Positions 19,158 through 32,453 of a stretch of DNA of 64,000 nt are shown in pieces. The stretch lies in contig NZ_CP048711.1 of NCBI RefSeq assembly GCF_010669285.1, positions 3,596,001-3,660,000 on the forward strand. Direction: 5' to 3'. The first letter of the stretch is position 1. Every line of letters starts with the position of its first letter. The stretch comes from Kineobactrum salinum (GTDB lineage Bacteria; Pseudomonadota; Gammaproteobacteria; Pseudomonadales; Halieaceae). A program made the translations under genes and the position numbers. The notes under the pieces are model-generated. The model was not told the origin of the DNA, searched no databases, and was given only the letters and a program-made list of their open reading frames with translations.

Positions 19158-20369
19158 ATGGCCGGGATACGGAACATAGCGGTACTGGGCAGTACCGGCT
19201 CAATCGGCGTCAGTACGCTGGATGTCATCGCCCGGCATCCGGACCGCTTGCGCGTATTTGCGCTGGCGGCCCGGCAATCAGTGGCGGCCATGCTGGAGCA
19301 GTGCCGGCAGTTCCGGCCGCGCTATGCGGTAATGATGGACCCGGACGCGGCCGAGCAGCTGCGCCTGGGATTGCCGGCCGGCAGCGAGGTCGAGGTGCTG
19401 GCGGGTGCGGCGGGGCTGGAACTGGTGGCAGCCCACTCCGAGGTGGATGCGGTGATGGCTGCCGTGGTGGGCGCCGCGGGCCTGCCCTCAACCCTGGCCG
19501 CCGCGCGGGCAGGCAAGCGGGTGTTACTGGCCAACAAGGAGTCGCTGGTGATGGCGGGGCATCTGCTGATGGCTGCGGCGCGCGAAGCCGGGGCGCTGCT
19601 GCTGCCGATAGACAGTGAGCACAATGCCATTTTTCAATGCCTGCCCGACAGCGCCGATGGCAGACCAGGCCTGGCGGGTGTCAATCGGGTCCTGCTGACC
19701 GCCTCGGGCGGGCCCTTCCGGCAGTGGTCGCCGGCGCAGATCGCGGCGGCTACCCCGGACCAGGCCTGTGCCCACCCCAACTGGTCCATGGGGCGCAAGA
19801 TTTCAGTGGATTCCGCCAGCCTGATGAACAAGGGGCTGGAGTTGATCGAGGCCTGCTGGCTGTTTGACCTGGCGCCCGGACAGGTGGATATTGTGGTGCA
19901 CCCCGAGAGCATCGTGCATTCGCTGGTCCAGTATGTGGACGGTTCGGTGCTGGCGCAGCTGGGTAACCCCGATATGCGTACCCCGATTGCCTACGGCCTG
20001 GGTTGGCCGGCGCGGCTGGCGTCGGGCGTGGCGGAGCTGGACCTGGTGGCGCTGGCCCGTCTCAATTTCGAAGCGCCGGACGAGGCGCGCTTTCCCTGCC
20101 TGCGTCTGGCCCGCGAGGCGGTGGCCACCGGCGGCACTGCGATGGCGGCCTGCAACGCCGCCAACGAAGTGGCGGTGGAGGCCTTCCTGGCCCGTGCTAT
20201 TGGCTTTGCTGATATACCCCGGGTGATAGAGACCACCCTGGAACAGGCTAACGTAGTTGAACCCGTCTCCCTGGCTGTGGTCGAAGCTGCAGACCGGGAG
20301 GCTCGCCAGCTGGCCGGTGAGGCTGTTGCCCGGAGCTGGCGCTCCGGTACCCGCGTAGTGGAGCATTGA
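19158..20369 (+). CDS. dxr: 1-deoxy-D-xylulose 5-phosphate reductoisomerase
   Basis: First committed step of the MEP isoprenoid pathway, NADPH-dependent, feeding uppS. Protein of 403 residues from ATG 19158. NADPH motif [16 protein letters not shown]; metal and substrate motifs [25 protein letters not shown] and [22 protein letters not shown] are intact. Its position after cdsA follows the Pseudomonas order; in E. coli dxr precedes uppS. The stop overlaps the rseP start (TGATG). Confidence 0.97.
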   Translation: MAGIRNIAVLGSTGSIGVSTLDVIARHPDRLRVFALAARQSVAAMLEQCRQFRPRYAVMMDPDAAEQLRLGLPAGSEVEVLAGAAGLELVAAHSEVDAVMAAVVGAAGLPSTLAAARAGKRVLLANKESLVMAGHLLMAAAREAGALLLPIDSEHNAIFQCLPDSADGRPGLAGVNRVLLTASGGPFRQWSPAQIAAATPDQACAHPNWSMGRKISVDSASLMNKGLELIEACWLFDLAPGQVDIVVHPESIVHSLVQYVDGSVLAQLGNPDMRTPIAYGLGWPARLASGVAELDLVALARLNFEAPDEARFPCLRLAREAVATGGTAMAACNAANEVAVEAFLARAIGFADIPRVIETTLEQANVVEPVSLAVVEAADREARQLAGEAVARSWRSGTRVVEH

Positions 20370-21724
20370 TGGACCTGATTTATACTATTGCCATAACCCT
20401 CGGCACCCTGGGCGTACTGGTCGCGGTGCATGAGTACGGCCATTTCTGGGTGGCGCGCCGTTGTGGCGTCAAGGTACTGCGGTTTTCCATCGGCTTTGGC
20501 AAGTCCCTGTGCAGCTGGCGGGACCGCCATGGCACTCAGTACAGTATCGCCGCGATTCCACTGGGCGGCTACGTCAAGATGCTGGATGAACGCGAGGGCG
20601 AAGTGCCCGCCCAGGAGCTGGACCAGGCCTTCAACCGCAAGCCGGTATTGCAGCGCATTGCGGTGGTGGCGGCGGGGCCACTGGCCAATTTTGCACTGGC
20701 GATAGTTGCCTACTGGGCCCTGTTCATGGGCGGGGAAAGCGGCTACGCGCCGGTGATAGGCTCGGTCGAGACGGGCTCGGTTGCCGACCTGGCGGGGCTG
20801 GAAGAGGGCCAGGAGATCATTGCCGTGGATGGCGAGGAAACGCCGACCTGGCAGGCCCTGAGCTTCCGCTTGCTGGATCGGATCGGCGACAGCGGCAACA
20901 TCCAGTTTACGGTCAAATACCCCGGTTCGGACATGGTGTACCAGTCCGAGGCGCCGGTTGAGCGCTGGCTGGCCGACCAGGAGGAGCCGGACCTGTTCAA
21001 GGGCCTGGGCCTGCGTCTCTATACGCCGGAGATTCCGCCGGTGGTGGCTGAAGTCGTCGCCGACAGCGCCGGTGCCCGGGCGGGCCTGCAGCCAGGCGAC
21101 CAGGTGCTCCGTGCCGACGGCGTGGCGATGCCGCTGTGGATGGACTGGGTGGATTATGTCCGTGCCCGGCCCGGCCAGGCCATCACCCTGGAGGTGCTTC
21201 GCGACGGCGGGCAGAAGACGCTTAGCATTACACCGGAGCGGGTGACCGAGGCCGATGGCGAGGTCGTGGGCCGGGTGGGCATCGCGGTGCAGCAGCCCGC
21301 CATGCCCGATGCGATGCTGCGCGAGTTCCAGCGCGGACCGCTGGAATCCCTCGGCGCCGCGGTCATCCGTACCGGCGATCTGGTGGGATTTACCCTCAGT
21401 TCGATAAAAAAGATGCTGCAGGGCCTGATATCGCCAAAAAACTTGAGTGGTCCCATCACCATTGCTAAAGTGGCGTCCGCTTCTGCCAAATCGGGCCTGG
21501 AGTCCTACATCGGTTTTCTCGCCTTGCTCAGCGTGAGTCTGGGAGTTCTGAATCTGTTGCCGATTCCCGTGCTGGATGGAGGCCATCTCCTGTACTACAC
21601 GGTGGAGCTGGTGGTGGGAAAACCCGTGCCCGAGAAAATACAAGTGTTGGGGTATCAAGTGGGCCTGTTCATGATCCTCGGGATCATGATGCTGGCCCTG
21701 TATAACGATTTTGCGCGCCTCTAG
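20369..21724 (+). CDS. rseP: site-2 protease RseP (sigma-E regulation)
   Basis: Inner-membrane zinc metalloprotease that cleaves anti-sigma factor RseA and remnant signal peptides. The ATG at 20369 overlaps the dxr stop; a TTG one codon earlier is a weaker option. Length 451, E. coli 450. Catalytic HEYGH near residue 20 (AVHEYGHFWVARRCG), two periplasmic PDZ domains (around VIGSVETGSVADLAGLEEGQ and GARAGLQPGDQVL), and the C-terminal LNLLPIPVLDGGHL motif supplying the third zinc ligand. Confidence 0.97.
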   Translation: MDLIYTIAITLGTLGVLVAVHEYGHFWVARRCGVKVLRFSIGFGKSLCSWRDRHGTQYSIAAIPLGGYVKMLDEREGEVPAQELDQAFNRKPVLQRIAVVAAGPLANFALAIVAYWALFMGGESGYAPVIGSVETGSVADLAGLEEGQEIIAVDGEETPTWQALSFRLLDRIGDSGNIQFTVKYPGSDMVYQSEAPVERWLADQEEPDLFKGLGLRLYTPEIPPVVAEVVADSAGARAGLQPGDQVLRADGVAMPLWMDWVDYVRARPGQAITLEVLRDGGQKTLSITPERVTEADGEVVGRVGIAVQQPAMPDAMLREFQRGPLESLGAAVIRTGDLVGFTLSSIKKMLQGLISPKNLSGPITIAKVASASAKSGLESYIGFLALLSVSLGVLNLLPIPVLDGGHLLYYTVELVVGKPVPEKIQVLGYQVGLFMILGIMMLALYNDFARL

Positions 21725-21781
21725 CATTTTGAGTGCAGCGGGCAAATATAACTCAAAGACCTCGGGGTCGGACCTTGTCGG

Positions 21782-24400
21782 GTGATTAGAATTATTTTGA
21801 GCAAACGTATCCAATTGTTGCTGGCAGCCGTGATGCTGGCTCTTTCGCCCCTGGTCACCGCCCAGGACTCCTCGTTTATCGTATCGGATATCCGGGTGGA
21901 GGGCCTGCAGCGTATTTCTGCCGGCTCGGTATTTGCCGCCATGCCGCTGGCAGTGGGGGACCTGGTCAACGCCGCGGCGATCCGGGCCGCATCCCGCAGT
22001 CTGTTCGCTACCGGCAATTTCGACGATATACGCATCGGTCGCGACGGCAATGTGCTGGTAGTCATCGTCGCCGAGCGGCCCAGCATCAGCGAGATCAATA
22101 TCGAGGGCAACAAGGCGATCGAAACCGAGGCCCTGATGGAAGGCCTGAAGGGCGCGGGGTTGGCGGTCGGGCAGGTGTTCCAGCGCTCCACACTGGAGGG
22201 CATGCAACTGGAACTGCAGCGTCAGTATGTGCAGCAGGGCCGCTATGACGCCAATATCGAAACCGAGGTGCTGCCGGAGCCGCGCAACCGGGTGGCGGTC
22301 AATATCGATGTCGACGAGGGCACTGTCGCGGCGATCAAGCACATCAATGTCGTCGGCAACGAGATCTACGACGACGAGGAACTGATCGACCTGTTCGCAC
22401 TGAAAACCACTGGCTGGTTCTCGTTCTTTACCAATGACGACAAGTATTCCCGGGAAAAGCTGACCGGGGACCTCGAAACTCTCAGTTCCTGGTATCTGGA
22501 CCGCGGCTACCTGCAGTTTACAATCGACTCCACCCAGGTGTCCGTGTCGCCCGACAAGAAGGCTGTCTATATTACCGCCAATGTCACCGAAGGCGAGAAA
22601 TACACTGTCAGCAAGGTGGACCTGTCGGGTGACCTGGTGCTGCCCGAGTCGGACCTGCGCCGTTTCCTGCTGATCTCCGAGGGTCAGACGTTCTCCCAGC
22701 AACTGGTGACATCGACCGAGGAGTATGTGACCCGGCGCCTGGGCAATGAGGGTTACAACTTCGCCAAGGTCACCGGCATCCCGGAGGTCGACGAAGAAGA
22801 CAACACCGTGGCGATGAAGTTCTTTGTCGACCCCGGCAAGCGCACCTACGTGCGCAGGATCAGCTTCCAGGGCAACCAGAAGACCGCCGATGAGGTGCTG
22901 CGCCGGGAGATGCGGCAGATGGAGGGGGCCCCCGCTTCTGCGTCGGCCATCGAGCAGTCGCGGGTGCGGCTGGAGCGGCTGGGCTACTTCAGCAGGGCTT
23001 CGGTGGAAACCCCGGAAGTCTCCGGCCACGACGACCTCATCGATGTCGACTTCGCGGTCGAGGAGCAGTCCTCGGGCAGCATAGGAGCCAGCTTCGGCTA
23101 CGCCCAGGATGCAGGTCTGATCTTCGGCCTCAACCTGCAGCAGGACAACTTCCTCGGTACCGGCCGCCGGGTCGGCATTGGCCTGAACTCCTCCCGCTAT
23201 CAGGACGTGTACAATTTCAGCTATACCAACCCCTACTATACCGAGGACGGCGTCAGCCGCGGTTTCAATGTGTACTTCCGCTCCACCGACCTGTCGGAAA
23301 TCAATGTCGCCAGCTATACCACCGATACCCTGGGTGCGGCACTGAACTTCGGCTATCCGATCAAGGAAACCCAGCGTCTGGGCTTCAGTTTCGGGGTCTC
23401 CAATACAGAGATTACCGCCGGCCGGTTCGCGGTTCAGGAAATCAAGGGCAGTCCGCGTCTGATCGACGGCATCGACGGCTATTTTGTCAGCACCCTGCAG
23501 GATGACGGTACCTATTCCGGCCCGGAGGAGTTCATCCCGATCGGAGAATTGCCCGCCGATGCACTGACTCTCCCAAACGAGCCCGGCTTCCTCGACCTGA
23601 ACGGCGATGATTTCCTGAACTGGACCGCATCCATGAGCTGGAACCAGTCCTCGTTGAACCGTGGTATCCTGGCGACCCGGGGTGCATCCCAGTCGCTGGC
23701 GCTGGAGCTGGCAGTGCCGGGCTCGGATTCCGAGTTCTACAAGCTGACCTATCGCGGTGAGGTATTTTTCCCGATCACCAACGAGTGGGTGCTGAGATTC
23801 CGCACTGAATTGGGCTATGGTGATGGTTACGGCAGTACCACCAACCTGCCCTTCTTCGAGCATTTCTTTGCCGGCGGCTTTGGCTCGGTACGCGGTTTCG
23901 AGAGCAACACTCTGGGCCCGCGCAGTACGCCGGCGCAGATCTACAGCACCAACCGGCCGGCGACCGAGGTGGACGAGGACGGTAACCCGGTCGAGCTCGG
24001 GGGCGAGGACGGCCGGCTGTTCGGCTATGTGATGAACCCCGAGACTGGCAAGCTGGAATTCAGCACCCTGAACCGTCGCCGTGATCCGGATCCCTTTGGC
24101 GGCAATGCACTGATTGAAGGCGGCGTCGAGTTGCTGTTCCCGCTGCCCTTCCTGAAGGACCGCCGCAAGCTGCGCTCGGCGTTCTTCCTCGATGCCGGCA
24201 ACGTGTTCAACACCAAGTGTTCCAGCAACCAGGTCAACTGCTTTGATGTGGATGCCGGCGAGTTGCGCTACTCCGTCGGGGTCGGTGTTACCTGGATAAC
24301 AGGCTTTGGACCGATGAGTTTCAGCCTCGCCAAGCCCCTCAACGATTCTCCCCAGGATGAGCGGGAAATATTCCAGTTCACGCTGGGCCGGGGTTTCTGA
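21782..24400 (+). CDS. bamA: outer membrane protein assembly factor BamA
   Basis: Central subunit of the beta-barrel assembly machine. Protein of 872 residues: signal peptide (cleavage probably at LVTA-QDS), five POTRA domains to about residue 420, then a 16-strand Omp85 barrel ending in GRGF. The barrel motif VRGFESNTLGPR is present. It is longer than E. coli BamA (810), with extra residues in predicted loops, e.g. a Glu/Asp-rich stretch near residues 720-740. GTG 21782 is listed; TTG 21797 is an alternative start and neither has a strong ribosome-binding site. Confidence 0.96.
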   Translation: MIRIILSKRIQLLLAAVMLALSPLVTAQDSSFIVSDIRVEGLQRISAGSVFAAMPLAVGDLVNAAAIRAASRSLFATGNFDDIRIGRDGNVLVVIVAERPSISEINIEGNKAIETEALMEGLKGAGLAVGQVFQRSTLEGMQLELQRQYVQQGRYDANIETEVLPEPRNRVAVNIDVDEGTVAAIKHINVVGNEIYDDEELIDLFALKTTGWFSFFTNDDKYSREKLTGDLETLSSWYLDRGYLQFTIDSTQVSVSPDKKAVYITANVTEGEKYTVSKVDLSGDLVLPESDLRRFLLISEGQTFSQQLVTSTEEYVTRRLGNEGYNFAKVTGIPEVDEEDNTVAMKFFVDPGKRTYVRRISFQGNQKTADEVLRREMRQMEGAPASASAIEQSRVRLERLGYFSRASVETPEVSGHDDLIDVDFAVEEQSSGSIGASFGYAQDAGLIFGLNLQQDNFLGTGRRVGIGLNSSRYQDVYNFSYTNPYYTEDGVSRGFNVYFRSTDLSEINVASYTTDTLGAALNFGYPIKETQRLGFSFGVSNTEITAGRFAVQEIKGSPRLIDGIDGYFVSTLQDDGTYSGPEEFIPIGELPADALTLPNEPGFLDLNGDDFLNWTASMSWNQSSLNRGILATRGASQSLALELAVPGSDSEFYKLTYRGEVFFPITNEWVLRFRTELGYGDGYGSTTNLPFFEHFFAGGFGSVRGFESNTLGPRSTPAQIYSTNRPATEVDEDGNPVELGGEDGRLFGYVMNPETGKLEFSTLNRRRDPDPFGGNALIEGGVELLFPLPFLKDRRKLRSAFFLDAGNVFNTKCSSNQVNCFDVDAGELRYSVGVGVTWITGFGPMSFSLAKPLNDSPQDEREIFQFTLGRGF

Positions 24401-24427
24401 TTTTTTCTAGTGATAGTGGAGAGTACT

Positions 24428-24946
24428 GTGTCGAGAGTATTGAAAACCGTCCTGATTGTCGCCGCCTTGGCGTTTCCCGCGCTGGGGTGGGCGCAGGGCA
24501 AGATCGCCGTGGTCAATGTGGAACAGGCGATCTTGCAAACTGACTATGCCCAGAAACGGCTGGGTGAGGAACGTGATCGCGTTGAGTACAAGTCCGACAA
24601 GGACGAGTTCGACAGGCTGAAGGAGGAGTTCGACAGCCTGGTGCAGGAATTCCAGAAGGATGCTGCGGTGATGAGCCAGGAACAGCAACTGGCCGCGCGC
24701 AAGCGTCTGGCGAGCAAGCAGGCGGATCTGGAACATGTCGCTGGCAAGCTGCAAACGACCGAGCAGGAAGTGGGCCAGGCGTTGTTGCAGGAGATGTCGC
24801 CCAAGGTCCAGGAAGTGCTGCAGGAGCTTATTGCCTCTGAAGGCATTGGCCTGCTGTTGCAACGAGGTTCGGTGATTCACGCCGATGCGGGGTACAGCAT
24901 TACCGCCAAGGTCACCGACAAGCTGAACCAGGCCTTCGCGAACTAG
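24428..24946 (+). CDS. skp: periplasmic chaperone Skp/OmpH
   Basis: Holds unfolded outer-membrane proteins on their way to BamA. The GTG at 24428 is chosen because GGAG sits 6 bases upstream; it gives 172 residues beginning with signal peptide [23 protein letters not shown]. The mature protein starts with [17 protein letters not shown] and continues as a long charged coiled coil, as in the trimeric Skp tentacles. It lies between bamA and lpxD, the standard location. Confidence 0.93.
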   Translation: MSRVLKTVLIVAALAFPALGWAQGKIAVVNVEQAILQTDYAQKRLGEERDRVEYKSDKDEFDRLKEEFDSLVQEFQKDAAVMSQEQQLAARKRLASKQADLEHVAGKLQTTEQEVGQALLQEMSPKVQEVLQELIASEGIGLLLQRGSVIHADAGYSITAKVTDKLNQAFAN

Positions 24947-24953
24947 GCGCTGC

Positions 24954-25967
24954 ATGTACTCTCTGGGAGAGTTGGCGGAGACCCTTGACGTCATACTCTC
25001 GGGTGATCCGCAGTGCCGCGTAAGCGGCCTGGCTACGCTGGCAACAGCCGGGCCGGATCAGCTCTCCTTCCTTGCCAACGACAAGTACCTGCGGCAGCTG
25101 CACGGTACCCGGGCCGCGGCAGTGATTCTTCGTCCGGCGCAGGCGGCGCAGTGCCCGGTCGCCTGCCTGCAGGCTGAAGATCCCTATCTCGCCTTCGCCC
25201 GGGCCACCGCCCTGTTTGCCCCGGCGGCCCGGCCGGCCGCCGGTATTCATCCCACCGCAGTGGTGTCGGCGCAGGCGCAGGTAGATGAATCTGCCGCTAT
25301 CGGGCCACAGGCGGTGGTCGAGGCGGGCAGCTGTATCGCTGCCGGCGTCGTCATTGGCGCCCATGTCAGTATCGGCGAGAACTGCAGCATCGGCGCCGGC
25401 TGTCAGTTGCATGCGCATGCGGTGCTGTACCGGGGGGTGCGACTGGGGCGGCAGTGCATAATTCACAGCCATGCTGTTTTGGGTGCTGATGGTTTTGGCT
25501 ATGCGCCAACTACAGAAGGCTGGGTCAAGATCCACCAGCTGGGCGGCGTCTGGTTGGGCGACCGGGTGGAGGTGGGTGCCGGCACCACGATTGACCGCGG
25601 CGCGCTGGATGACACCGTGATTGAGGATGGCGCCATCATCGATAACCTGGTGCAGATAGCACACAACTGCCACATCGGCAAAAATACCGCGATAGCGGGT
25701 TGCACCGGACTTGCCGGAAGCACGACTATAGGCGCCAATTGTACCCTGGCGGGTGGCGTCGGGGTGGTGGGGCACGTCGAGATCTGCGACAACGTCCACA
25801 TTACCGGCATGACAATGGTGACCAAATCCATCAGCCAGGCCGGCTCCTACTCGTCGGGTACCCCGATGTCCACCACCCGGGAATGGCGACGCAACGCGGT
25901 GCGATTTGCCCAGCTGGATCGCATCCAGCAGCGTTTGTCGGCATTGGAAAAATCCACAAAGAACTAG
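24954..25967 (+). CDS. lpxD: UDP-3-O-(3-hydroxyacyl)glucosamine N-acyltransferase
   Basis: Third step of lipid A synthesis: adds the amide-linked hydroxyacyl chain. Protein of 337 residues. The N-terminal uridine-binding domain includes [15 protein letters not shown]; then a left-handed beta-helix of hexapeptide repeats, with the catalytic histidine in the [10 protein letters not shown] segment and [12 protein letters not shown] characteristic of LpxD. The C-terminal amphipathic helix is present ([13 protein letters not shown]). It begins 8 bases after skp. Confidence 0.96.
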   Translation: MYSLGELAETLDVILSGDPQCRVSGLATLATAGPDQLSFLANDKYLRQLHGTRAAAVILRPAQAAQCPVACLQAEDPYLAFARATALFAPAARPAAGIHPTAVVSAQAQVDESAAIGPQAVVEAGSCIAAGVVIGAHVSIGENCSIGAGCQLHAHAVLYRGVRLGRQCIIHSHAVLGADGFGYAPTTEGWVKIHQLGGVWLGDRVEVGAGTTIDRGALDDTVIEDGAIIDNLVQIAHNCHIGKNTAIAGCTGLAGSTTIGANCTLAGGVGVVGHVEICDNVHITGMTMVTKSISQAGSYSSGTPMSTTREWRRNAVRFAQLDRIQQRLSALEKSTKN

Positions 25968-25987
25968 CCCCAGGGGAGATCTGCAGT

Positions 25988-26422
25988 TTGATAATGGACA
26001 TCACGGAAATACGCAAGTACCTGCCGCACCGCTACCCGTTTCTGCTGGTGGACCGGGTACTGGAAATCGAGCTGGGCAAGTCCATCGTCGCCTGCAAAAA
26101 CCTCTCGGCCAACGAGCCCTTCTTCAACGGTCATTTCCCAGAGCAACCGGTATTCCCCGGGGTCCTGTTGCTGGAAGCCATGGCGCAGGCCGCCGGGGTT
26201 CTGGGTTTCAAGTCGCAGGGCAAGACGCCGGCGGACGGCTCGATGTATTATTTCGTGGGTGCCGATGACCTGCGCTTCAAGCGCCCCTGTGTTCCCGGCG
26301 ATCAGGTAATGCTGCGCGCGTCGATCATCTCCGACCGCCGCGGCATCTGGAAATTCAATGTCAGCTCTGATGTGGAGGGCAAGCTCTGTGCCTCAGCCAC
26401 CATTCTCTGTGCCGACCGTTAA
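25988..26422 (+). CDS. fabZ: 3-hydroxyacyl-[acyl-carrier-protein] dehydratase FabZ
   Basis: Dehydrates 3-hydroxyacyl-ACP in fatty acid elongation, competing with LpxA/LpxD for substrate. Hotdog-fold protein of 144 residues. Catalytic motif [21 protein letters not shown] with His and the downstream Glu. The TTG at 25988 is preferred because AGGGGAG ends 9 bases before it; ATG 25994 would leave about 15. Pseudomonas FabZ begins MMDINEI, also consistent with the earlier start (MIMDITEI). Confidence 0.94.
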   Translation: MIMDITEIRKYLPHRYPFLLVDRVLEIELGKSIVACKNLSANEPFFNGHFPEQPVFPGVLLLEAMAQAAGVLGFKSQGKTPADGSMYYFVGADDLRFKRPCVPGDQVMLRASIISDRRGIWKFNVSSDVEGKLCASATILCADR

Positions 26423-26425
26423 GTC

Positions 26426-27196
26426 ATGATTCACAGTCAAGCCATCGTTCACCCCTCTGCCCGTGTTGCCGACGATGTCGAGATCGGACCCTGGACCTTG
26501 GTCGGGGCGGACGTCGAGATCGGTGCCGGCTGCAAGATCGAATCCCATGTTGTCATCAAGGGTCCTACCCGGATCGGCACGGGCAACCACATCTACCAGT
26601 TCTCCACCATCGGCGAGGCGACTCCCGATCTCAAATACCGGGACGAAGCTACCCGCCTGGTAATAGGCGACAACAACATCATCCGCGAAAACGTGACCAT
26701 CCATCGCGGTACGGTGCAGGACCGCGCCGAGACCACGCTGGGCAACAACAACCTGATCATGGCCTATGTCCATATTGGTCACGACTCGATCCTGGGCAAT
26801 CACTGTATCCTGGTGAACAACACCGCGCTGGCGGGGCATGTGCGGGTGGATGACTGGGCCATCCTCAGCGGCTACACCCTGGTGCACCAGTTCTGCAAGA
26901 TCGGCGCCCACAGTTTCAGCGGCATGGGCACCGCCATCGGCAAGGATGTGCCCGCCTATGTCACCGTGAGTGGGGCCCCGGCCGAAGCCAAGACCATCAA
27001 TATAGAGGGGCTGCGCCGGCGCGGTTTCTCCGCCGAGGCGATCAGCCAGCTGCGCCGCGCGTTCAAGATTGTCTACCGGCAGGGCCTGACCCTGGAGCTG
27101 GCCATACAGCGGCTGGAGACCATGCTGCGCGATACGCCGGAGGTGCAGGTGCTGATCGATTCCATTCGCGCCTCGGAGCGCGGCATCGTTCGCTAG
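26426..27196 (+). CDS. lpxA: UDP-N-acetylglucosamine acyltransferase
   Basis: First lipid A step: transfers 3-hydroxyacyl from ACP to UDP-GlcNAc. Protein of 256 residues, mostly left-handed beta-helix, with the catalytic histidine in NTALAGHVRVDD and a second conserved His in TLVHQFCKIGAH. The C-terminal alpha-helical domain (LRRRGFSAEAISQLRRAFK) is complete. Begins 4 bases after fabZ and shares its stop with the lpxB start (TAGTG). Confidence 0.97.
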   Translation: MIHSQAIVHPSARVADDVEIGPWTLVGADVEIGAGCKIESHVVIKGPTRIGTGNHIYQFSTIGEATPDLKYRDEATRLVIGDNNIIRENVTIHRGTVQDRAETTLGNNNLIMAYVHIGHDSILGNHCILVNNTALAGHVRVDDWAILSGYTLVHQFCKIGAHSFSGMGTAIGKDVPAYVTVSGAPAEAKTINIEGLRRRGFSAEAISQLRRAFKIVYRQGLTLELAIQRLETMLRDTPEVQVLIDSIRASERGIVR

Positions 27197-28335
27197 TGCG
27201 CATCGGTATCCTGGCCGGGGAGCCTTCCGGTGACATCCTCGGTTCCCGCCTGCTGGCGGCATTGCGTCAACGCTACCCGCAGCTGCAAGTGGAGGGTATC
27301 GGCGGGCCGCTGATGCAGGCCCAGGGCCTAGACAGCTTGTTTCCGATGGAGCGGTTGTCGGTGATGGGCTTTGTCGAGCCGCTCAAGCGGCTGCCGGAGC
27401 TGCTGCGTATCCGGCGCTCGCTGTACCGGCACTTTCGGGCTCATCCTCCAGATCTGTTCATTGGCATCGATTCCCCCGACTTCGTCCTCACTCTCGAGCG
27501 CAGGCTGCGGGCCGCCGGCATAGCCACTGCGCACCTGGTCAGCCCCTCTGTCTGGGCCTGGCGCCGTGGCAGGATTCATGGCATCGGCAGGGCGGTGGAC
27601 CGCATGCTGTGTCTGTTTCCGTTCGAACCCGATATCTACCACCAGCACGGCATTGCCGCTGAATTTGTCGGCCATCCGCTGGCGGACGAAATTCCTGCGG
27701 AAGTGGATCACGGCGCCGCCCGCATCGGGTTGGGCCTGGCACCCCAGGGCAGGGTGCTGGCGCTGCTGCCCGGCAGCCGCGGCGGCGAGGTCGGCCTGCT
27801 GGCGCCCCTGTTCCTGGATTGCGCCCGGCGCCTGGCGGCGGCGGATCCGCAACTGTCCTTTGTGCTGCCCGCCGCCAGCGAGGCGCGCATGGCCCAGTTG
27901 CAGGCGCTGCTGTCGCACTATCCTGACCTGCCACTGACGGTGGTGGCGGGCCAATCCCGCGAGGTGATGGCGGCGGCGGACGCGGTGTTGCTGGCCTCAG
28001 GCACGGCTACGCTCGAAGCCTTGCTGCTGAAGCGGCCCATGGTGGTGGCCTACCGCATGGCGCCGCTGTCCTGGGCACTGGTGTCGCGGCTGGTGCGCAC
28101 CCCCTTCGCCGCCCTGCCCAATATCCTGGCCGGCCGCGAGCTGGTGCCTGAGCTGATCCAGGACGCGGCGACCGTGGACGCTTTGGTCGCGGCGATGCAG
28201 CCGTTGTTGCGCGACAGCGAGCAGGCGCGGGCACAACGCCAGGCCTTCGACACTATTCACCGCTCGCTGGCGCTGGGCTTTGGCGAGCGCTGCGCCGACG
28301 CGGTGGAGTCCCTACTGCCCGGAGCGCGCCGGTGA
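27196..28335 (+). CDS. lpxB: lipid-A-disaccharide synthase
   Basis: Condenses UDP-2,3-diacylglucosamine with lipid X to form the lipid A disaccharide. Protein of 379 residues, GT19 family, GTG start overlapping lpxA. Motifs: [16 protein letters not shown] at the N-terminus, [59 protein letters not shown] and [13 protein letters not shown]. It overlaps rnhB by 4 bases. Confidence 0.97.
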   Translation: MRIGILAGEPSGDILGSRLLAALRQRYPQLQVEGIGGPLMQAQGLDSLFPMERLSVMGFVEPLKRLPELLRIRRSLYRHFRAHPPDLFIGIDSPDFVLTLERRLRAAGIATAHLVSPSVWAWRRGRIHGIGRAVDRMLCLFPFEPDIYHQHGIAAEFVGHPLADEIPAEVDHGAARIGLGLAPQGRVLALLPGSRGGEVGLLAPLFLDCARRLAAADPQLSFVLPAASEARMAQLQALLSHYPDLPLTVVAGQSREVMAAADAVLLASGTATLEALLLKRPMVVAYRMAPLSWALVSRLVRTPFAALPNILAGRELVPELIQDAATVDALVAAMQPLLRDSEQARAQRQAFDTIHRSLALGFGERCADAVESLLPGARR

Positions 28336-28940
28336 GCATTGTCTTTGGCGCGGGCTATGAACCCTGGGAGGTGGCCGGTGTCGACGAGGTCGGGCGCGGT
28401 CCATTGGCCGGCGACGTGGTGGCCGCCGCGGTGATCCTGGATCCCGCCCGACCCATCGCCGGGCTGCGCGATTCCAAAAAACTCTCTGCCGCCCGCCGTG
28501 AGGAACTGGCGCTGCAGATCCGCGCACAGGCCTTGGCCTGGGCGGTCGCCCGCGCCTCGGTGGCGGAGATCGACGAGCTCAACATCCTGCAGGCCTCGCT
28601 GCTGGCGATGCACCGGGCGGTACAGGCGCTGCAGCTGCAGCCGCGCTACGTATTGGTGGACGGCAACCGCCTGCCGCGCTGGCCCTATGCCTCGGAGCCG
28701 GTGGTGGGGGGCGACGACCTGGTCCCGGCGATCGCCGCGGCCTCCATTCTCGCCAAGGTTCAGCGCGACAATGAACTGGTGACACTGGATCTGAGCTATC
28801 CCGGCTACGGCTTCGCCGCCCACAAGGGCTACCCGACCCGGGCCCATTTGCAGGCGCTGCGGGCGCTGGGTGTCACTCCATTGCACCGGCGCAGCTTTGC
28901 GCCCGTGAAAAGTTTGTTAGCCGACACCGGCGAGGGGTAA
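28332..28940 (+). CDS. rnhB: ribonuclease HII
   Basis: Cleaves RNA in RNA-DNA hybrids and removes single ribonucleotides from DNA. Protein of 202 residues with a GTG start overlapping lpxB (GTGA). Active-site acids are visible: [14 protein letters not shown] (Asp, Glu), VLVDGN (Asp) and the downstream Asp in [19 protein letters not shown] is also conserved. Only 11 bases separate it from dnaE. Confidence 0.96.
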   Translation: MSIVFGAGYEPWEVAGVDEVGRGPLAGDVVAAAVILDPARPIAGLRDSKKLSAARREELALQIRAQALAWAVARASVAEIDELNILQASLLAMHRAVQALQLQPRYVLVDGNRLPRWPYASEPVVGGDDLVPAIAAASILAKVQRDNELVTLDLSYPGYGFAAHKGYPTRAHLQALRALGVTPLHRRSFAPVKSLLADTGEG

Positions 28941-28951
28941 ACTCCCTCCCC

Positions 28952-32437
<3,486 letters not shown>

Positions 32438-32453
32438 GTACCCGCAGCGATTG

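Noticed and set aside
19991-23863. Open frame of about 1290 codons on the minus strand
   Set aside because: Antisense to dxr, rseP and bamA; the opposite strand encodes three unmistakable proteins.
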